NCBI GenBank assembly: GCA_963731665.1 | Contig: CAVSWP010000008.1 | Span: 868,001 to 932,000, forward strand | Direction: 5' to 3' | Length of the DNA: 64,000 bases | Source: Chersky-840 sp035604715 | GTDB lineage: Bacteria > Actinomycetota > Acidimicrobiia > Acidimicrobiales > UBA8190 | In this document: one piece after another, positions 53,969 to 62,896 of the stretch | Layout of the letters: each line of letters opens with the position of its first letter | Position numbering within the stretch: the first letter of the stretch is position 1 | Made by a program: the position numbers and the translations under genes | The notes under the pieces: model-generated | Database searches by the model: none | What the model was told of the DNA's origin: nothing | Seen by the model: only the letters and a program-made list of their open reading frames with translations

Positions 53969-55906
53969 TCATCGTCCCAGGAGCCACGTCGCGGTCGCCG
54001 CGCCGCGCCGCCATGCCGTCAGAGCGAGACGATGCCCCTTGCCCATCCACCGCGAGGACGCGGCGAGCAAGCGCTGGTCGGAATCCGCCAAGCCGGAATA
54101 CCAGAATTTTCGGCCGTCGGCGGTGGCAGGCGGAGAGGCGCCTCCGGGGTTGATGAAGAGCGCGAGAGCGATCATGCCGATGATGGCGAGGATTCCGACG
54201 AGCGTGACTGGGAGCGCGATACTCGAGCTTGAGGCGTCACTCGCCGACGCGAGCGGGCCGGATGCGATGGGCGAGCCGCTCCCCCCCGATCCGTCTCCGG
54301 GTGTGGTGCTCGGCAACCCGGCGTTCCCCGAACTCGGCACCAGGGGCGTGACGCTGGTCGGAACGGTGGTGCTGGGTGTCACGGCGCTCTGTGTCCCTGC
54401 AGTGCCAGCCTGGGCCGCATCGCCTGCGGATTGCGGACTCGAAGTCTGAGTAGTCGCGGCAGGCTGTGATGCTGTCGTTTCCGGAAGTTGTCTGCCGGCG
54501 ACCCTCGTTGAAGCCTCGTCCGTCGACGTGGATGCAACAACGGTCGAGTCTACATTTGTGTTTCCCGATGCGGCCGAGCCCGACGTCGGGGCATTCCCTG
54601 ATGGAGACGATGGTGCATTCCCCGATGAAGAGACCGGAGCCGACCCCACCGGTGACGTTGTTGGTGTGGTCGATGTCTGGGTCGGTTCCACTGGCGATGC
54701 GACAGGGGTCGAGCTTGGGTTCGTGGTTCCAGCTGTCGCTGGGCCCGACGTCGGGGCATTCCCTGATGGAGAAGAGACCGGAGCCGACCCCACCGGTGAC
54801 GAAGTTGGTGTGGTCGACGTCTGCGTGGTTTTCATGGGGGATGCGACAGGGGACGCAGGTCCGGTGGGGGGCCCGGAGGTGGGCTGCGGGGAGGCGGGTG
54901 TCGGTGTGAGAATCGGTGGCTGAGCTGCAGCAGGAGCCGGGACAACGTTAAAGAGGAACGCGTTCCCGTTACTGTCGACAGCCACACAGGAGGAATCGGA
55001 GAAGCATGAGACTGCGTTCAAATGGCCCAGGAGGTCGAGAAGTGTAGGTGGCGACCACACAGAGCCGTTGTAAGTCACGTAGTTGCCGAAGTGGTCCACC
55101 GCGGTACAAGACGCCCCAACACACGCAACATCCGTCAACCCACCATGGGGGTCGATAAAGGCCAACGTGGACCACGCTGACCCGTTGTAACTGATCTCAT
55201 CTCCGTAAGTGTTGACGGCGACACAAAAGGCGCTTGACGAGCAAGAGACCGAAGAGAAGATGAGGCCGAAGGGGTCCATCGGTTGCGGGGGTGACCAGGT
55301 AGTCCCGTTGAACGTAACCGCGTGGCCCGCGTAGTCGACGGCCACGCAGAACGTACTCGTCGCGCACGAGACCGAACTGAGTAGGCCCGAGGAGTCGACG
55401 ACCTTTGGAGCTGCCCAGGTTGTCCCGTTAAACGTAACCGCTTGGCCGGCGTAGTCGACGGCCACGCAGAACGTGCTCGTCGCGCACGAGACCGAACTGA
55501 GTAGGCCCGAGGAGTCGACGACCTTTGGAGCTGCCCAGGTTGTCCCGTTAAACGTAACCGCTTGGCCGGCGTAGTCGACGGCCACGCAGAACGAAGGGCT
55601 TGCGCACGAGACCGAACTCACGTCCCCTGAGGAGTCGACCGGTGTGGCCGATGACCAGGCCGAACCGCTATAGGACCATCCTTGTCCACCTGCGCCCAGG
55701 GCGATACAGGTGGACATCGAAGTGCACGAGACTGAGGTCAGCACACTTGATCCGGAGAAACCGCTGCTGGCGCTCGCCTTAACGGGCGTTGTCAATGTCC
55801 AAGCGGTGATGAGACCGGCGATTAGGAGAACTCCCGCCAGTGTCCGTGGCGTACGCGCGCGCGCTCGGACAGGTTGACGGCTGTTCGATCCCCCCCAGTT
55901 CCGCAT
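53969..55906 (-). CDS. large surface protein with seven Cys-paired repeats, PTS stalk and WLLGR tail
   Basis: A 645-residue exported protein. After a basic start (RARARTPRTLAG) and signal helix, seven repeats of about 40 residues follow the pattern SVSCxxxxxCVAVDxxG, then xxxNGxxW and a D-x-x-G turn, each with a cysteine pair; they may form a disulfide-stabilised propeller. Next are about 230 residues rich in Pro/Thr/Ser with internal repeats, a TM helix (LPVTLVGILAIIGMIALAL) and a basic tail ending ATWLLGR. No LAxTG motif is present near the helix. Adhesion or cell-wall binding is possible but not shown. Confidence 0.83.
   Translation of the reverse strand: MRNWGGSNSRQPVRARARTPRTLAGVLLIAGLITAWTLTTPVKASASSGFSGSSVLTSVSCTSMSTCIALGAGGQGWSYSGSAWSSATPVDSSGDVSSVSCASPSFCVAVDYAGQAVTFNGTTWAAPKVVDSSGLLSSVSCATSTFCVAVDYAGQAVTFNGTTWAAPKVVDSSGLLSSVSCATSTFCVAVDYAGHAVTFNGTTWSPPQPMDPFGLIFSSVSCSSSAFCVAVNTYGDEISYNGSAWSTLAFIDPHGGLTDVACVGASCTAVDHFGNYVTYNGSVWSPPTLLDLLGHLNAVSCFSDSSCVAVDSNGNAFLFNVVPAPAAAQPPILTPTPASPQPTSGPPTGPASPVASPMKTTQTSTTPTSSPVGSAPVSSPSGNAPTSGPATAGTTNPSSTPVASPVEPTQTSTTPTTSPVGSAPVSSSGNAPSSPSGNAPTSGSAASGNTNVDSTVVASTSTDEASTRVAGRQLPETTASQPAATTQTSSPQSAGDAAQAGTAGTQSAVTPSTTVPTSVTPLVPSSGNAGLPSTTPGDGSGGSGSPIASGPLASASDASSSSIALPVTLVGILAIIGMIALALFINPGGASPPATADGRKFWYSGLADSDQRLLAASSRWMGKGHRLALTAWRRGAATATWLLGR
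54577..54855. repeat. duplicated Ser/Thr/Pro-coding segment
   Basis: A segment starting GCCCGACGTCGGGGCATTCC at 54577 recurs at 54742 with several internal differences and one length change. It encodes the NAPTSG...SPVGSAPVSS motifs of the stalk. Confidence 0.8.
55321..55620. repeat. 120-bp tandem repeat in the repeat domain
   Basis: Bases 55381-55440 are identical to 55501-55560, and 55321-55380 is nearly identical to 55441-55500, giving an exact 120-bp period. Each unit encodes one 40-residue cysteine-paired repeat, showing recent duplication of blades. Confidence 0.95.
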
Positions 55907-56638
55907 CTCGGACCCCCGTTGGCAGCCCTCTGACCGTTTGCAGCACGGTCTAGAGTATTGCCACTCCTGATTGTAGCTAGTGTCAAGTGGCACCACCCAG
56001 GGTCCAATGTCCACCGCTCTGAGCGCGCAGCTAGAAATCTCCCGTTGACCATTCGATCTCTTATCAGTGTTTCCCACCTCGTGTTTGGAGGAGCCGTGAG
56101 GACTGGACCGTGTCCAGCAACTCAAGGAACGTCAAAGATGTCGTGCAACGGAGCCACTGACTGAGCCGCTGAATGAGCCACTGACAGTCTCGACCGAATA
56201 GCTTGCCGGGAGGACTGGTGCCGACAAAGCTCTTGGTCGGGCGAGACACGCCTCGGGACTTGCTCCCGTCGTCCATACTGACGGGTCATCACGAACTCAA
56301 GGCGTTCGCAAGCCAGCACTGAGCGCGCCGAGGACAGATGAATAGACGTGCGTCCCGCGCGGGTTACATCCGATCGGGCTCACGAGCGTCTTGGGCGCCA
56401 ACGTCGGGGTAAGTCCGTGAAGGCCGACTCGGTCATTCCCTGCGTGCCGTCTCGTCCCGGACATCGAGTGCTGCCACGGGTGCTTGCTCCGAAGAAGCTG
56501 TACCGGCTCTCCCCCATTTCGCCCCGATTCTTCGCGCCTGTTCGGTATCTGTCGGTAGGTACATGGGGGCTGACCCCCACAGAGATGGTTCCGGCTAGCT
56601 ACCTTCTCACGGGGCGCGGGAGTCCTTAGGGTAGGTCC
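55907..56638. other. 732-nt region without a recognised gene
   Basis: Includes the likely promoters of the surface protein (leftward) and the ABC operon (rightward). A GTG at 56096 after GGAGGAG starts a 22-codon frame (VRTGPCPATQGTSKMSCNGA) that could be a leader peptide but has no other support. No conserved domain was seen. Confidence 0.45.
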
Positions 56639-57631
56639 GTGATCGAATCTTTGACGTTGCCGGCCCGCTCCGACGATCTGGGCGCCAAGAGCCATTGGGC
56701 TGTCGAGACTCACGGGCTGACTAAGCGCTTCGGGGAGAACATCGCCGTAAACGACGTTGAGCTTCTCGTCCCCCGGGGATGCGCCTTTGGGTACCTGGGT
56801 CCGAACGGCGCGGGAAAGACCACGCTCATCCGGGTACTGCTGGGACTGACCCACGCCGACGCCGGCACGATATTCCTGCTGGGACACCCGGTTCCCCTGC
56901 ATCGCAATAAAGCCCTGGCGCGGGTCGGGGCCATCGTCGACGAGCCTCGGTTCCACGGTCATCTGACCGGCAGGCAGAACCTCCAGATCCTCGCCGCCGC
57001 ACGAGACAGCGAAGCGCGCGACCGGATCGGGCCGTCACTCGAACGGGTAGGCATCTTGCACCGCGCCGACGACAAGGTGTCCAAGTACTCGATGGGGATG
57101 CGCCAGCGCCTCGGGGTGGCGGCCTGTCTGATCGGGAACCCCCAGTTGCTCATCCTGGACGAGCCAATGAACGGGCTCGACCCAGCCGGTATGCAGGACA
57201 TGCGCGAGATGATCCTGTCGCTGGTGGCCGAGGGCCGGACCGTTGTGTTGTCCTCACACCTCCTCGACGAGGTGGAGCGGACGTGCGACGCCGTGGCCAT
57301 CGTGGACCGGGGCATCGTGGTGCGCCAGGGACCGATCGCCGAGCTGCTCGCGGGAGCGTCGCTCGAGCTCCAGGTCGAATGCTCCGATCCCGATCGAGCC
57401 TCCGCTCTGATCGCCGCCACCGCTGTCGGCACCGCCGAGGGGGTTGAGGTTCGGGTCGACCCGACCGGGCTGGGTATCACTTTGCCGACGGGGACCGATC
57501 GCGACGTCATCGCCGAGATCAACCGCGTGCTCGTCGCAGGCAGGATCTCGGTGTACCGGCTGCAGGTTCTCCAGGCTTCGCTCGAGTCGTGGTTCCTTCA
57601 AGTCACCAGCCGACTGGGAGAAGGGCAATGA
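56639..57631 (+). CDS. ABC transporter ATP-binding protein (CcmA/DrrA type)
   Basis: A 330-residue ATPase. Walker A GYLGPNGAGKTTLIRVLLG, signature KYSMGMRQRLGVA and Walker B LLILDEPMNGLDP are intact; SSHLLDEVERTCD gives the switch histidine. The C-terminal extension has the usual regulatory fold. GTG 56639 is used. The stop overlaps the permease ATG (ATGA), starting a four-gene coupled operon with a two-component system. Confidence 0.93.
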   Translation: MIESLTLPARSDDLGAKSHWAVETHGLTKRFGENIAVNDVELLVPRGCAFGYLGPNGAGKTTLIRVLLGLTHADAGTIFLLGHPVPLHRNKALARVGAIVDEPRFHGHLTGRQNLQILAAARDSEARDRIGPSLERVGILHRADDKVSKYSMGMRQRLGVAACLIGNPQLLILDEPMNGLDPAGMQDMREMILSLVAEGRTVVLSSHLLDEVERTCDAVAIVDRGIVVRQGPIAELLAGASLELQVECSDPDRASALIAATAVGTAEGVEVRVDPTGLGITLPTGTDRDVIAEINRVLVAGRISVYRLQVLQASLESWFLQVTSRLGEGQ

Positions 57632-58842
57632 CCGGACGACCTGATGTAGCGACCTCGGCCCGAACCCATGCTCCGCCCGGGCCACGGGTCAGGGCGACAC
57701 CGGACCATCGGGGATCGTGGATCCCGTCGGGTGCGATGATCGCCACCAGATTGATGGAGCTGCGCCGACGGCGCGGGCTCATGATCGCGCTGATCCTGGT
57801 GACCATCGGGATACCCACGGTCTTCCTGGTGATTCGACTGCTGCTTCATGCCTTTGCTCCGAAGACCTACGGGCCGGCCGGCGGTTACGCCATCTACACC
57901 GCGCTCGTGTCGGGTGTGCTCTACGTCTTCGGCTTCATCGTGGCCGCCACCCTGGGCGCCACGGCGGGATCCGCCGACCTCAACGAGGGGATGTTCCGAC
58001 ACCTGGTGGTGACCGGCCGTTCCCGCTTGGCGCTCTATGTGGCTCGGATCCCCGCCGGACTCGGCATCATCGTGCCCCTGGTTGCTGCGGGCTTCGCCAT
58101 CGTCTGCCTCGTGTGCGTCTTCGCCGCTCCGACCACGCTTGGCTACCAAGGTGTGAAGGTGCCCGTCAACCTCTCGCGCGCCGGCCTCGAGAGCTGGGCC
58201 GCCGACCACTCTGACGAGGTCATCTGCAACTTCGGCGTCAAGATCAGCCCGTCTACCCCAGATGTTTCGACCCTCAACGCGGTGCTCAACAACGCCCCGT
58301 GCGGCAACGGCCCGGGCGGCCCGGTGAGCGTCAACCAGGGCCCGGGACCGCAAGGTCAATCGCAACCCTCCCAGGCCCAAATCAGGGAGGCTGCTCGCCT
58401 GATCGCCGGGATCAACTACTCCGACTACGCCCGACAGTTCCTGTATCCGTCGGACTCGCTCATGATCAAGAGCGGCCTGTGGCTCGAACTCGAAGCCGCC
58501 ATCGGGTTCGTCGTCGGGTTGGGGCTCGGATCGCTGATCGGACAGCGCACCGTCGCTGTAATCCTCCTGATCGTGCTCGAGGTCGTCCTCACGCCGATCC
58601 TTTCCCGGGCACACATCGCCCACCTGTCGAACTTGCAGCGTGCGGTGGTCGGCCTGGCCACGGCCCACCTGGCGCCGGGGGGGCTTCCCGTGCTCGGCGG
58701 CGGCGGGGGCGGGCCCGCGGGGGGCTCGGGGAATCCCGGACTGCTGCCGGAGTCGACGACTGTGGCTGTGTGCGTCATCATCGCTTGGCTTGTTGGGTGG
58801 ACGATCCTCGGCGCATGGCGGATGATGACCAGGGACGCGTGA
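57628..58842 (+). CDS. ABC-2-type membrane permease
   Basis: A 404-residue membrane protein. After a cytosolic start, helices around LMIALILVTIGIPTVFLVIR, SGVLYVFGFIVAATLG and others give about six membrane segments, with a long external loop in the middle (SDEVICNFGVKISPSTPDVS), typical of ABC-2 exporters. The ATG overlaps the ATPase stop (ATGA) and the stop overlaps the kinase GTG (GTGA). Transported molecule is unknown. Confidence 0.82.
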   Translation: MTGRPDVATSARTHAPPGPRVRATPDHRGSWIPSGAMIATRLMELRRRRGLMIALILVTIGIPTVFLVIRLLLHAFAPKTYGPAGGYAIYTALVSGVLYVFGFIVAATLGATAGSADLNEGMFRHLVVTGRSRLALYVARIPAGLGIIVPLVAAGFAIVCLVCVFAAPTTLGYQGVKVPVNLSRAGLESWAADHSDEVICNFGVKISPSTPDVSTLNAVLNNAPCGNGPGGPVSVNQGPGPQGQSQPSQAQIREAARLIAGINYSDYARQFLYPSDSLMIKSGLWLELEAAIGFVVGLGLGSLIGQRTVAVILLIVLEVVLTPILSRAHIAHLSNLQRAVVGLATAHLAPGGLPVLGGGGGGPAGGSGNPGLLPESTTVAVCVIIAWLVGWTILGAWRMMTRDA

Positions 58843-60197
58843 GGTCGGTGCCCGTGACGGGATTGTCGAAATGGATCGTGGTCACTGACGAACTGGAGGT
58901 TCGCCTTCGTGACATCGCCCGCACTGTCCTGCGAACCCCGTTCACCCGACGGACGTGGCACGAGCTCTTGTTTCTGGTGGCCGGTTCCGCCCTAGCTGGT
59001 GCTGGACTCGCCTTCGTCTTGCTCACCATGGCGGTGGGCATAGTCCTGGTCGTCACGTTCCTCGGTCTCGCCGTCATCGGCCTGTCCCTCCGGAGCGCGA
59101 GGGGGATCGGCACCATGCAACGGCGCCTGGGCCGCGGTCTGCTTGACGAGTGGATCGAGGATCCAGGACCCTTCGCCCCTCGACTGGGGTTCCTCGGTTG
59201 GATCCAGTCGGTCCTGCGCGACCGCACGGCTTGGCGGAGCGTTGCATACCTGGCCGTGAAGGTCCCGTTGGCGCTCCTCGGGATCCTCACCGCATTCAGC
59301 GTGTGGTTCGATGCCGTCACCTGCCTCGTCACCCCGTGGGGAGGGAACCAGACTGCAGTATTCGGACTGCCGCGGGTCTTTTTCCCCGGCGGACTGTTCT
59401 CGTCCGAGGTCGGCGGGTTCCACCGGGTCGCCATCTTCATCATCGGTGTCGTCCTCTTCTTCGTGGCCCCGTGGCTGACCCGGGTCATGGTCAACATCGA
59501 CCGGCTGCTGATGCGGGCGCTGCTCGGGCCCGACGCAGTCGCCGTTCGGGTGCGCTCACTCGAGCACGCCCGAGCACAGACCGTCGACGCCTCGGCGGCG
59601 ACACTCCGTCGTATCGAACGTGATCTTCACGACGGCACCCAGGCTCAACTGGTGGCCTTGGCTATGCGGCTCGGGATGGTGAAGGAGAAGCTGGCCGATC
59701 CCGACAATCTGGATCTCGACCAGGTGTCCGAGCTCGTGAACGACGCCCATCAGGGAGCCAAGGAGGCCATCGTCGAGTTGCGGGACCTGGCTCGGGGGAT
59801 CCACCCTCCCGCCCTCGACGTGGGACTCGAAGGCGCCCTTTCCACCCTGGCGGCGAGGAGCACCGTCCCCACAGATCTCACAGTGGCCCTCGGCGACCGT
59901 CCCACGCCCGCCATCGAGTCGATCGCCTATTTCTGCGTGGCAGAGCTCTTGGCGAACGTGGCACAGCACGCCCGAGCCTCCCGGGCGTCGATCCGCTGTA
60001 CGCAACACGGTGGATGGTTGCGCCTGGTCGTGCGCGACGATGGGACCGGCGGGGCCCAACTCTCGAGCCTGGGGTCGTCGTCGAGCGGTCTGGCCGGGCT
60101 CCGCGATCGGGTGCACGCCGTCGACGGACGGATCGAGATCGTCAGCCCCGTCGAGGGCCCGACGGTCGTCACCGTCGACTTACCGCTACACGCCTGA
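58839..60197 (+). CDS. sensor histidine kinase (NarL/DesK type) with N-terminal membrane sensor
   Basis: A 452-residue kinase. The first 230 residues contain about four to five helices of a DUF4118/Sensor-like domain (LLFLVAGSALAGAGLAFVLL; VAIFIIGVVLFFVAPWL). The HisKA_3 dimerisation motif is RRIERDLHDGTQAQLVALAM with phospho-acceptor H264, and the HATPase has ELLANVAQHARAS and RDDGTGGA. The GTG overlaps the permease stop and the response regulator start overlaps its stop (TGATG). Confidence 0.92.
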   Translation: MRSVPVTGLSKWIVVTDELEVRLRDIARTVLRTPFTRRTWHELLFLVAGSALAGAGLAFVLLTMAVGIVLVVTFLGLAVIGLSLRSARGIGTMQRRLGRGLLDEWIEDPGPFAPRLGFLGWIQSVLRDRTAWRSVAYLAVKVPLALLGILTAFSVWFDAVTCLVTPWGGNQTAVFGLPRVFFPGGLFSSEVGGFHRVAIFIIGVVLFFVAPWLTRVMVNIDRLLMRALLGPDAVAVRVRSLEHARAQTVDASAATLRRIERDLHDGTQAQLVALAMRLGMVKEKLADPDNLDLDQVSELVNDAHQGAKEAIVELRDLARGIHPPALDVGLEGALSTLAARSTVPTDLTVALGDRPTPAIESIAYFCVAELLANVAQHARASRASIRCTQHGGWLRLVVRDDGTGGAQLSSLGSSSSGLAGLRDRVHAVDGRIEIVSPVEGPTVVTVDLPLHA

Positions 60198-60853
60198 TGG
60201 CTGAGCCAATACGCGTCGTGATCGCCGAGGATTCCGCCATCCTGCGCGACGGCCTGGTCCAGTTGCTCGTCGATCGCCATTTTGTGGTGACTGACGCCGT
60301 GGGCGACGCCGACGCGCTGCGCCGTTCGGTTGACGAGAACTTGCCCGACGTGGCCATCGTCGACATCCGGATGCCCCCCACCTTCACCGACGAAGGACTG
60401 CGGGCCGCCCTGGACCTCCGTCGATTACACAAGGGCCTGGCGATTCTGATGTTCTCTCAGTACATCGAGACCCGATATGCCGCCGAACTGCTGGCCGACG
60501 ATGCTTCCGGGATCGGCTACCTGTTGAAGGACCGGGTGGCCGACGTGAGCGAGTTCGTCGAAGCCCTGGGCCGGGTGGCGTCGGGTGGGACCGCCCTCGA
60601 CCCCGAGGTGGTCACCCAGCTCCTCGGGGCATCACGGCGCGCCGGCTCGATCTCGGTTCTCACGGCACGGGAGAAGGACGTGCTCTCCCTCATGGCCGAG
60701 GGTCGTTCCAATGCCGCCATCGCCGGTGCATTCGAGATTTCCGAGGGCACCGTGGAGAAGCATGTTGCCAACATCTTTACGAAGTTCGACCTGCCGGCGT
60801 CGCAGTCGGATCACCGCCGAGTGCTGGCCGTCTTGCGGTTCCTCGACTCCTGA
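60197..60853 (+). CDS. NarL/LuxR-family response regulator
   Basis: A 218-residue regulator: receiver domain with VVIAEDSAILRDGLVQLL and phospho-acceptor D56 in VAIVDIRMPP, lysine in YLLKDRVADV, and a C-terminal LuxR helix-turn-helix (LTAREKDVLSLMAEGRSNAA, then GTVEKHVANIF). One-base overlap with the kinase. It probably controls the ABC genes of its own operon. Confidence 0.93.
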   Translation: MAEPIRVVIAEDSAILRDGLVQLLVDRHFVVTDAVGDADALRRSVDENLPDVAIVDIRMPPTFTDEGLRAALDLRRLHKGLAILMFSQYIETRYAAELLADDASGIGYLLKDRVADVSEFVEALGRVASGGTALDPEVVTQLLGASRRAGSISVLTAREKDVLSLMAEGRSNAAIAGAFEISEGTVEKHVANIFTKFDLPASQSDHRRVLAVLRFLDS

Positions 60854-60910
60854 CCCCTGGGAGGTCGTCCATACTTCCCGCAAGATGGCGGCGTGGACCA
60901 ACTTCGCCGC

Positions 60911-61250
60911 TCAGCTGTGGTACTGAGCGATGACGTCAGTGAAGTTGTAAGCCTACTGACTGATACCGCTGCAACTGCTTGAAGTCGTATCAGCGCCACT
61001 GCACGGGTGGTCACGGTTGACGGCCAGAAGGTGAGTCGGGCCAGCTGGTTGGCCTGGGCGAAGGTCAAGATGCTCTGGAAGTTTGCCACGCCGACTGTCT
61101 CGTCCGACTGGTCGGTCTGTCCATTCATGGACGAGATGCCCACTTGACCGTAAGCCGCTGCGCCCGCCTCGTGGTATGCGTTTGCCAGATCATGATCGAG
61201 CCCTTGGGCAGCCAGTATCGACACCTGCCGATTCGCTGCTCGACAACGTC
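60911..61250 (-). pseudogene. remnant of a GH18 chitinase C-terminus
   Basis: Reading on the minus strand, GLDHDLANAYHEAGAAAYGQ, VGISSMNGQTDQSDETVGVA and FAQANQLARLTFW match the end of GH18 barrels. After Trp a base is missing (TGG-CCG at about 61024), then the next frame continues VNRDHPCSGADTTSSSCSGI, a TAG at 60955, and AYNFTDVIAQYHS. The remnant has no start, two lesions and lacks the catalytic DxxDxDxE half. It is a decayed gene next to the methyltransferase. Confidence 0.75.
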
Positions 61251-61274
61251 ATTATTGCGGGTGCTCCTCGCCCG

Positions 61275-62105
61275 CTACGCCTTGTGGGCGGTGACGAGCC
61301 AATAGGCGCTGCCCAGTACGACACCCTCGGGCGTGGCGTACGGTCGCAGCGCTTCGATGGCGGCCTCGGTACCGGCCTGCACCGCTTCGGGGTCCTTGCC
61401 TTCCACGAGCCGGCGCCCCATCTCGTCAGAGAGCATGAAGGCGACGACGTCCTCGGGGTCGGGTCCTATGCGCATCCCGTCCGTGTGCTCCTCGACGATG
61501 ACCTCCGACCACCCGGCGGACTGAAGCAGGCCCTTGGTCCGCTGGGCGTCCGCCAGGGCGAAGGGTCCGGGGGCGCCCGGTTCAGGCAGCTCGGGGATCC
61601 CCACGTGGGCCACCATCGACATGGCCGGCACCGCGATCCATTCGTTGGCGAACATCTCCTGCCAGCACACGAAGCAGAGGCGGCCACCCGGACGGACTGC
61701 CCGTGCCAGGTTGGCAAATGCGGCCTCCGGGTCGTCGAAGAACATGACGCCGAAGCGACTCAGTACAACGTCGAATGGTTGGTCGAAGGAGGCGGTCTGG
61801 GCATCGCTTTGGACGAAGTCGACGTCGATCCCTTGCTCCTCGGCCCGCCGCCGGGCCACCTCCAGCATGGGCGCCGACAGGTCGAGTCCGGTAACGCGCC
61901 CGGGCCCTACGGCTCGGGCCGCCTCCAGAGCGATGGCACCGTTGCCGCACCCGACGTCCAGGACCCGCTCGCCTGGCTCGAGGACCAGGGCAGTCAGCAG
62001 CCGCCGGCCGAAGGGGGCGAGCATGGTGTCGAAGCGCTCGGCCTCTGTCACCCAGACATCGGCGGGCCGCCCATTCCAGTAGTCGACCATGTCCGGATTC
62101 GCCAT
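61275..62105 (-). CDS. UbiE/COQ5-like class I SAM methyltransferase
   Basis: A 276-residue methyltransferase. Motif I is RVLDVGCGNGAIALEAARAV, motif II GLDLSAPMLEVARRRAEEQ, motif post-I FDVVLSRFGVMFFDDPEAAF and motif III VRPGGRLCFVCWQ. The C-terminal half has EVIVEEHTDGMRIGPDPEDV. Substrate is unknown; small-molecule methylation is likely. ATG 62105 is used. Confidence 0.88.
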   Translation of the reverse strand: MANPDMVDYWNGRPADVWVTEAERFDTMLAPFGRRLLTALVLEPGERVLDVGCGNGAIALEAARAVGPGRVTGLDLSAPMLEVARRRAEEQGIDVDFVQSDAQTASFDQPFDVVLSRFGVMFFDDPEAAFANLARAVRPGGRLCFVCWQEMFANEWIAVPAMSMVAHVGIPELPEPGAPGPFALADAQRTKGLLQSAGWSEVIVEEHTDGMRIGPDPEDVVAFMLSDEMGRRLVEGKDPEAVQAGTEAAIEALRPYATPEGVVLGSAYWLVTAHKA

Positions 62106-62217
62106 GGCCCTTTTCTAGCGCTGACACCCCCGGTGTGGCGAATGTCCCGTGGCGGTGCGTATGGAAGTGTTGTGGCGTCTGCTTGGTGATCGGGTGGGCC
62201 CGCCAAGGCCATGGTGA

Positions 62218-62811
62218 CTAGAACCCGAGCGATTCATTCACCAAGATCGCCGTGATCCGGCCGGGAGCGATCGCTTTGTTGGCGATAAGGACGTTATTGA
62301 CGCCACTGGGAACACCATAGGCTTGCCTGGCCCGCCGATCCTCGAGAGGAAAGCAGTACTCAATGATTCGCCGCAGACCCGTATTCAAATCGGGAACGAT
62401 TTTCTGAGCACCAATGACGAGGACCACGCGACCCGCTCCGGAAGCAATCGGGCCGAGCTGACTCCCGCTGGCGGAGGCAATAAGAAGTGAACCCTCCTGA
62501 GTCAGGGCGTGAACGCTTCCCACTACCCAATCGGGCGATGCCGACAGCTGCCGCATCTCGCGACCCTGCATTTGGCGATCCATCTGGTACAGGCGGGGGC
62601 GAAGCGGTTGATACTCTCCGGATCTTTCGATGTCCTCGGCGACGCCGATGACTTCGAGCGTACGAGAGGTGTTGTTGTAGACCTCGGCTCCCACCGGGAG
62701 GATTGACCGCACCGCCATTCTCGCTTCTTCGGCGGATTCGACCACTGTGCAAGTGACTCCGTTTCGTTCAAGAGCCTCGGCCACAGCGAGGAGTTGCTCT
62801 TTTGAGGCCAT
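62218..62811 (-). CDS. LUD domain protein (LutC-like, DUF162)
   Basis: A 197-residue LUD protein: SKEQLLAVAEALERNGVTCT, ILPVGAEVYNNTSRTLEVIG, SPDWVVGSVHALTQEGSLLI and GQKIVPDL-type end (GAQKIVPDLNTGLRRIIEYC). The family includes LutB/LutC subunits for lactate use, but a free-standing LUD protein need not act on lactate. ATG 62811 has GGAG 9 nt upstream; GTG 62895, one base after the upstream stop, would allow coupled translation and adds 28 residues. Confidence 0.8.
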   Translation of the reverse strand: MASKEQLLAVAEALERNGVTCTVVESAEEARMAVRSILPVGAEVYNNTSRTLEVIGVAEDIERSGEYQPLRPRLYQMDRQMQGREMRQLSASPDWVVGSVHALTQEGSLLIASASGSQLGPIASGAGRVVLVIGAQKIVPDLNTGLRRIIEYCFPLEDRRARQAYGVPSGVNNVLIANKAIAPGRITAILVNESLGF

Positions 62812-62896
62812 CGGGGAGAACTCCGCCTCTGCCTCCTTACTCGGTCCTGCCTCCGACGGGTTCCCGGACCGGCCGGTCGTCGAGGAGGCAGTCACG

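Noticed and set aside
55321..55620. CRISPR-like array.
   Set aside because: The 120-bp units lie inside a coding frame with no spacers and no cas genes.
56297..56629. Short frames in the region before the ABC operon.
   Set aside because: No domain; they overlap the ABC gene start in the other strand or have no ribosome site.
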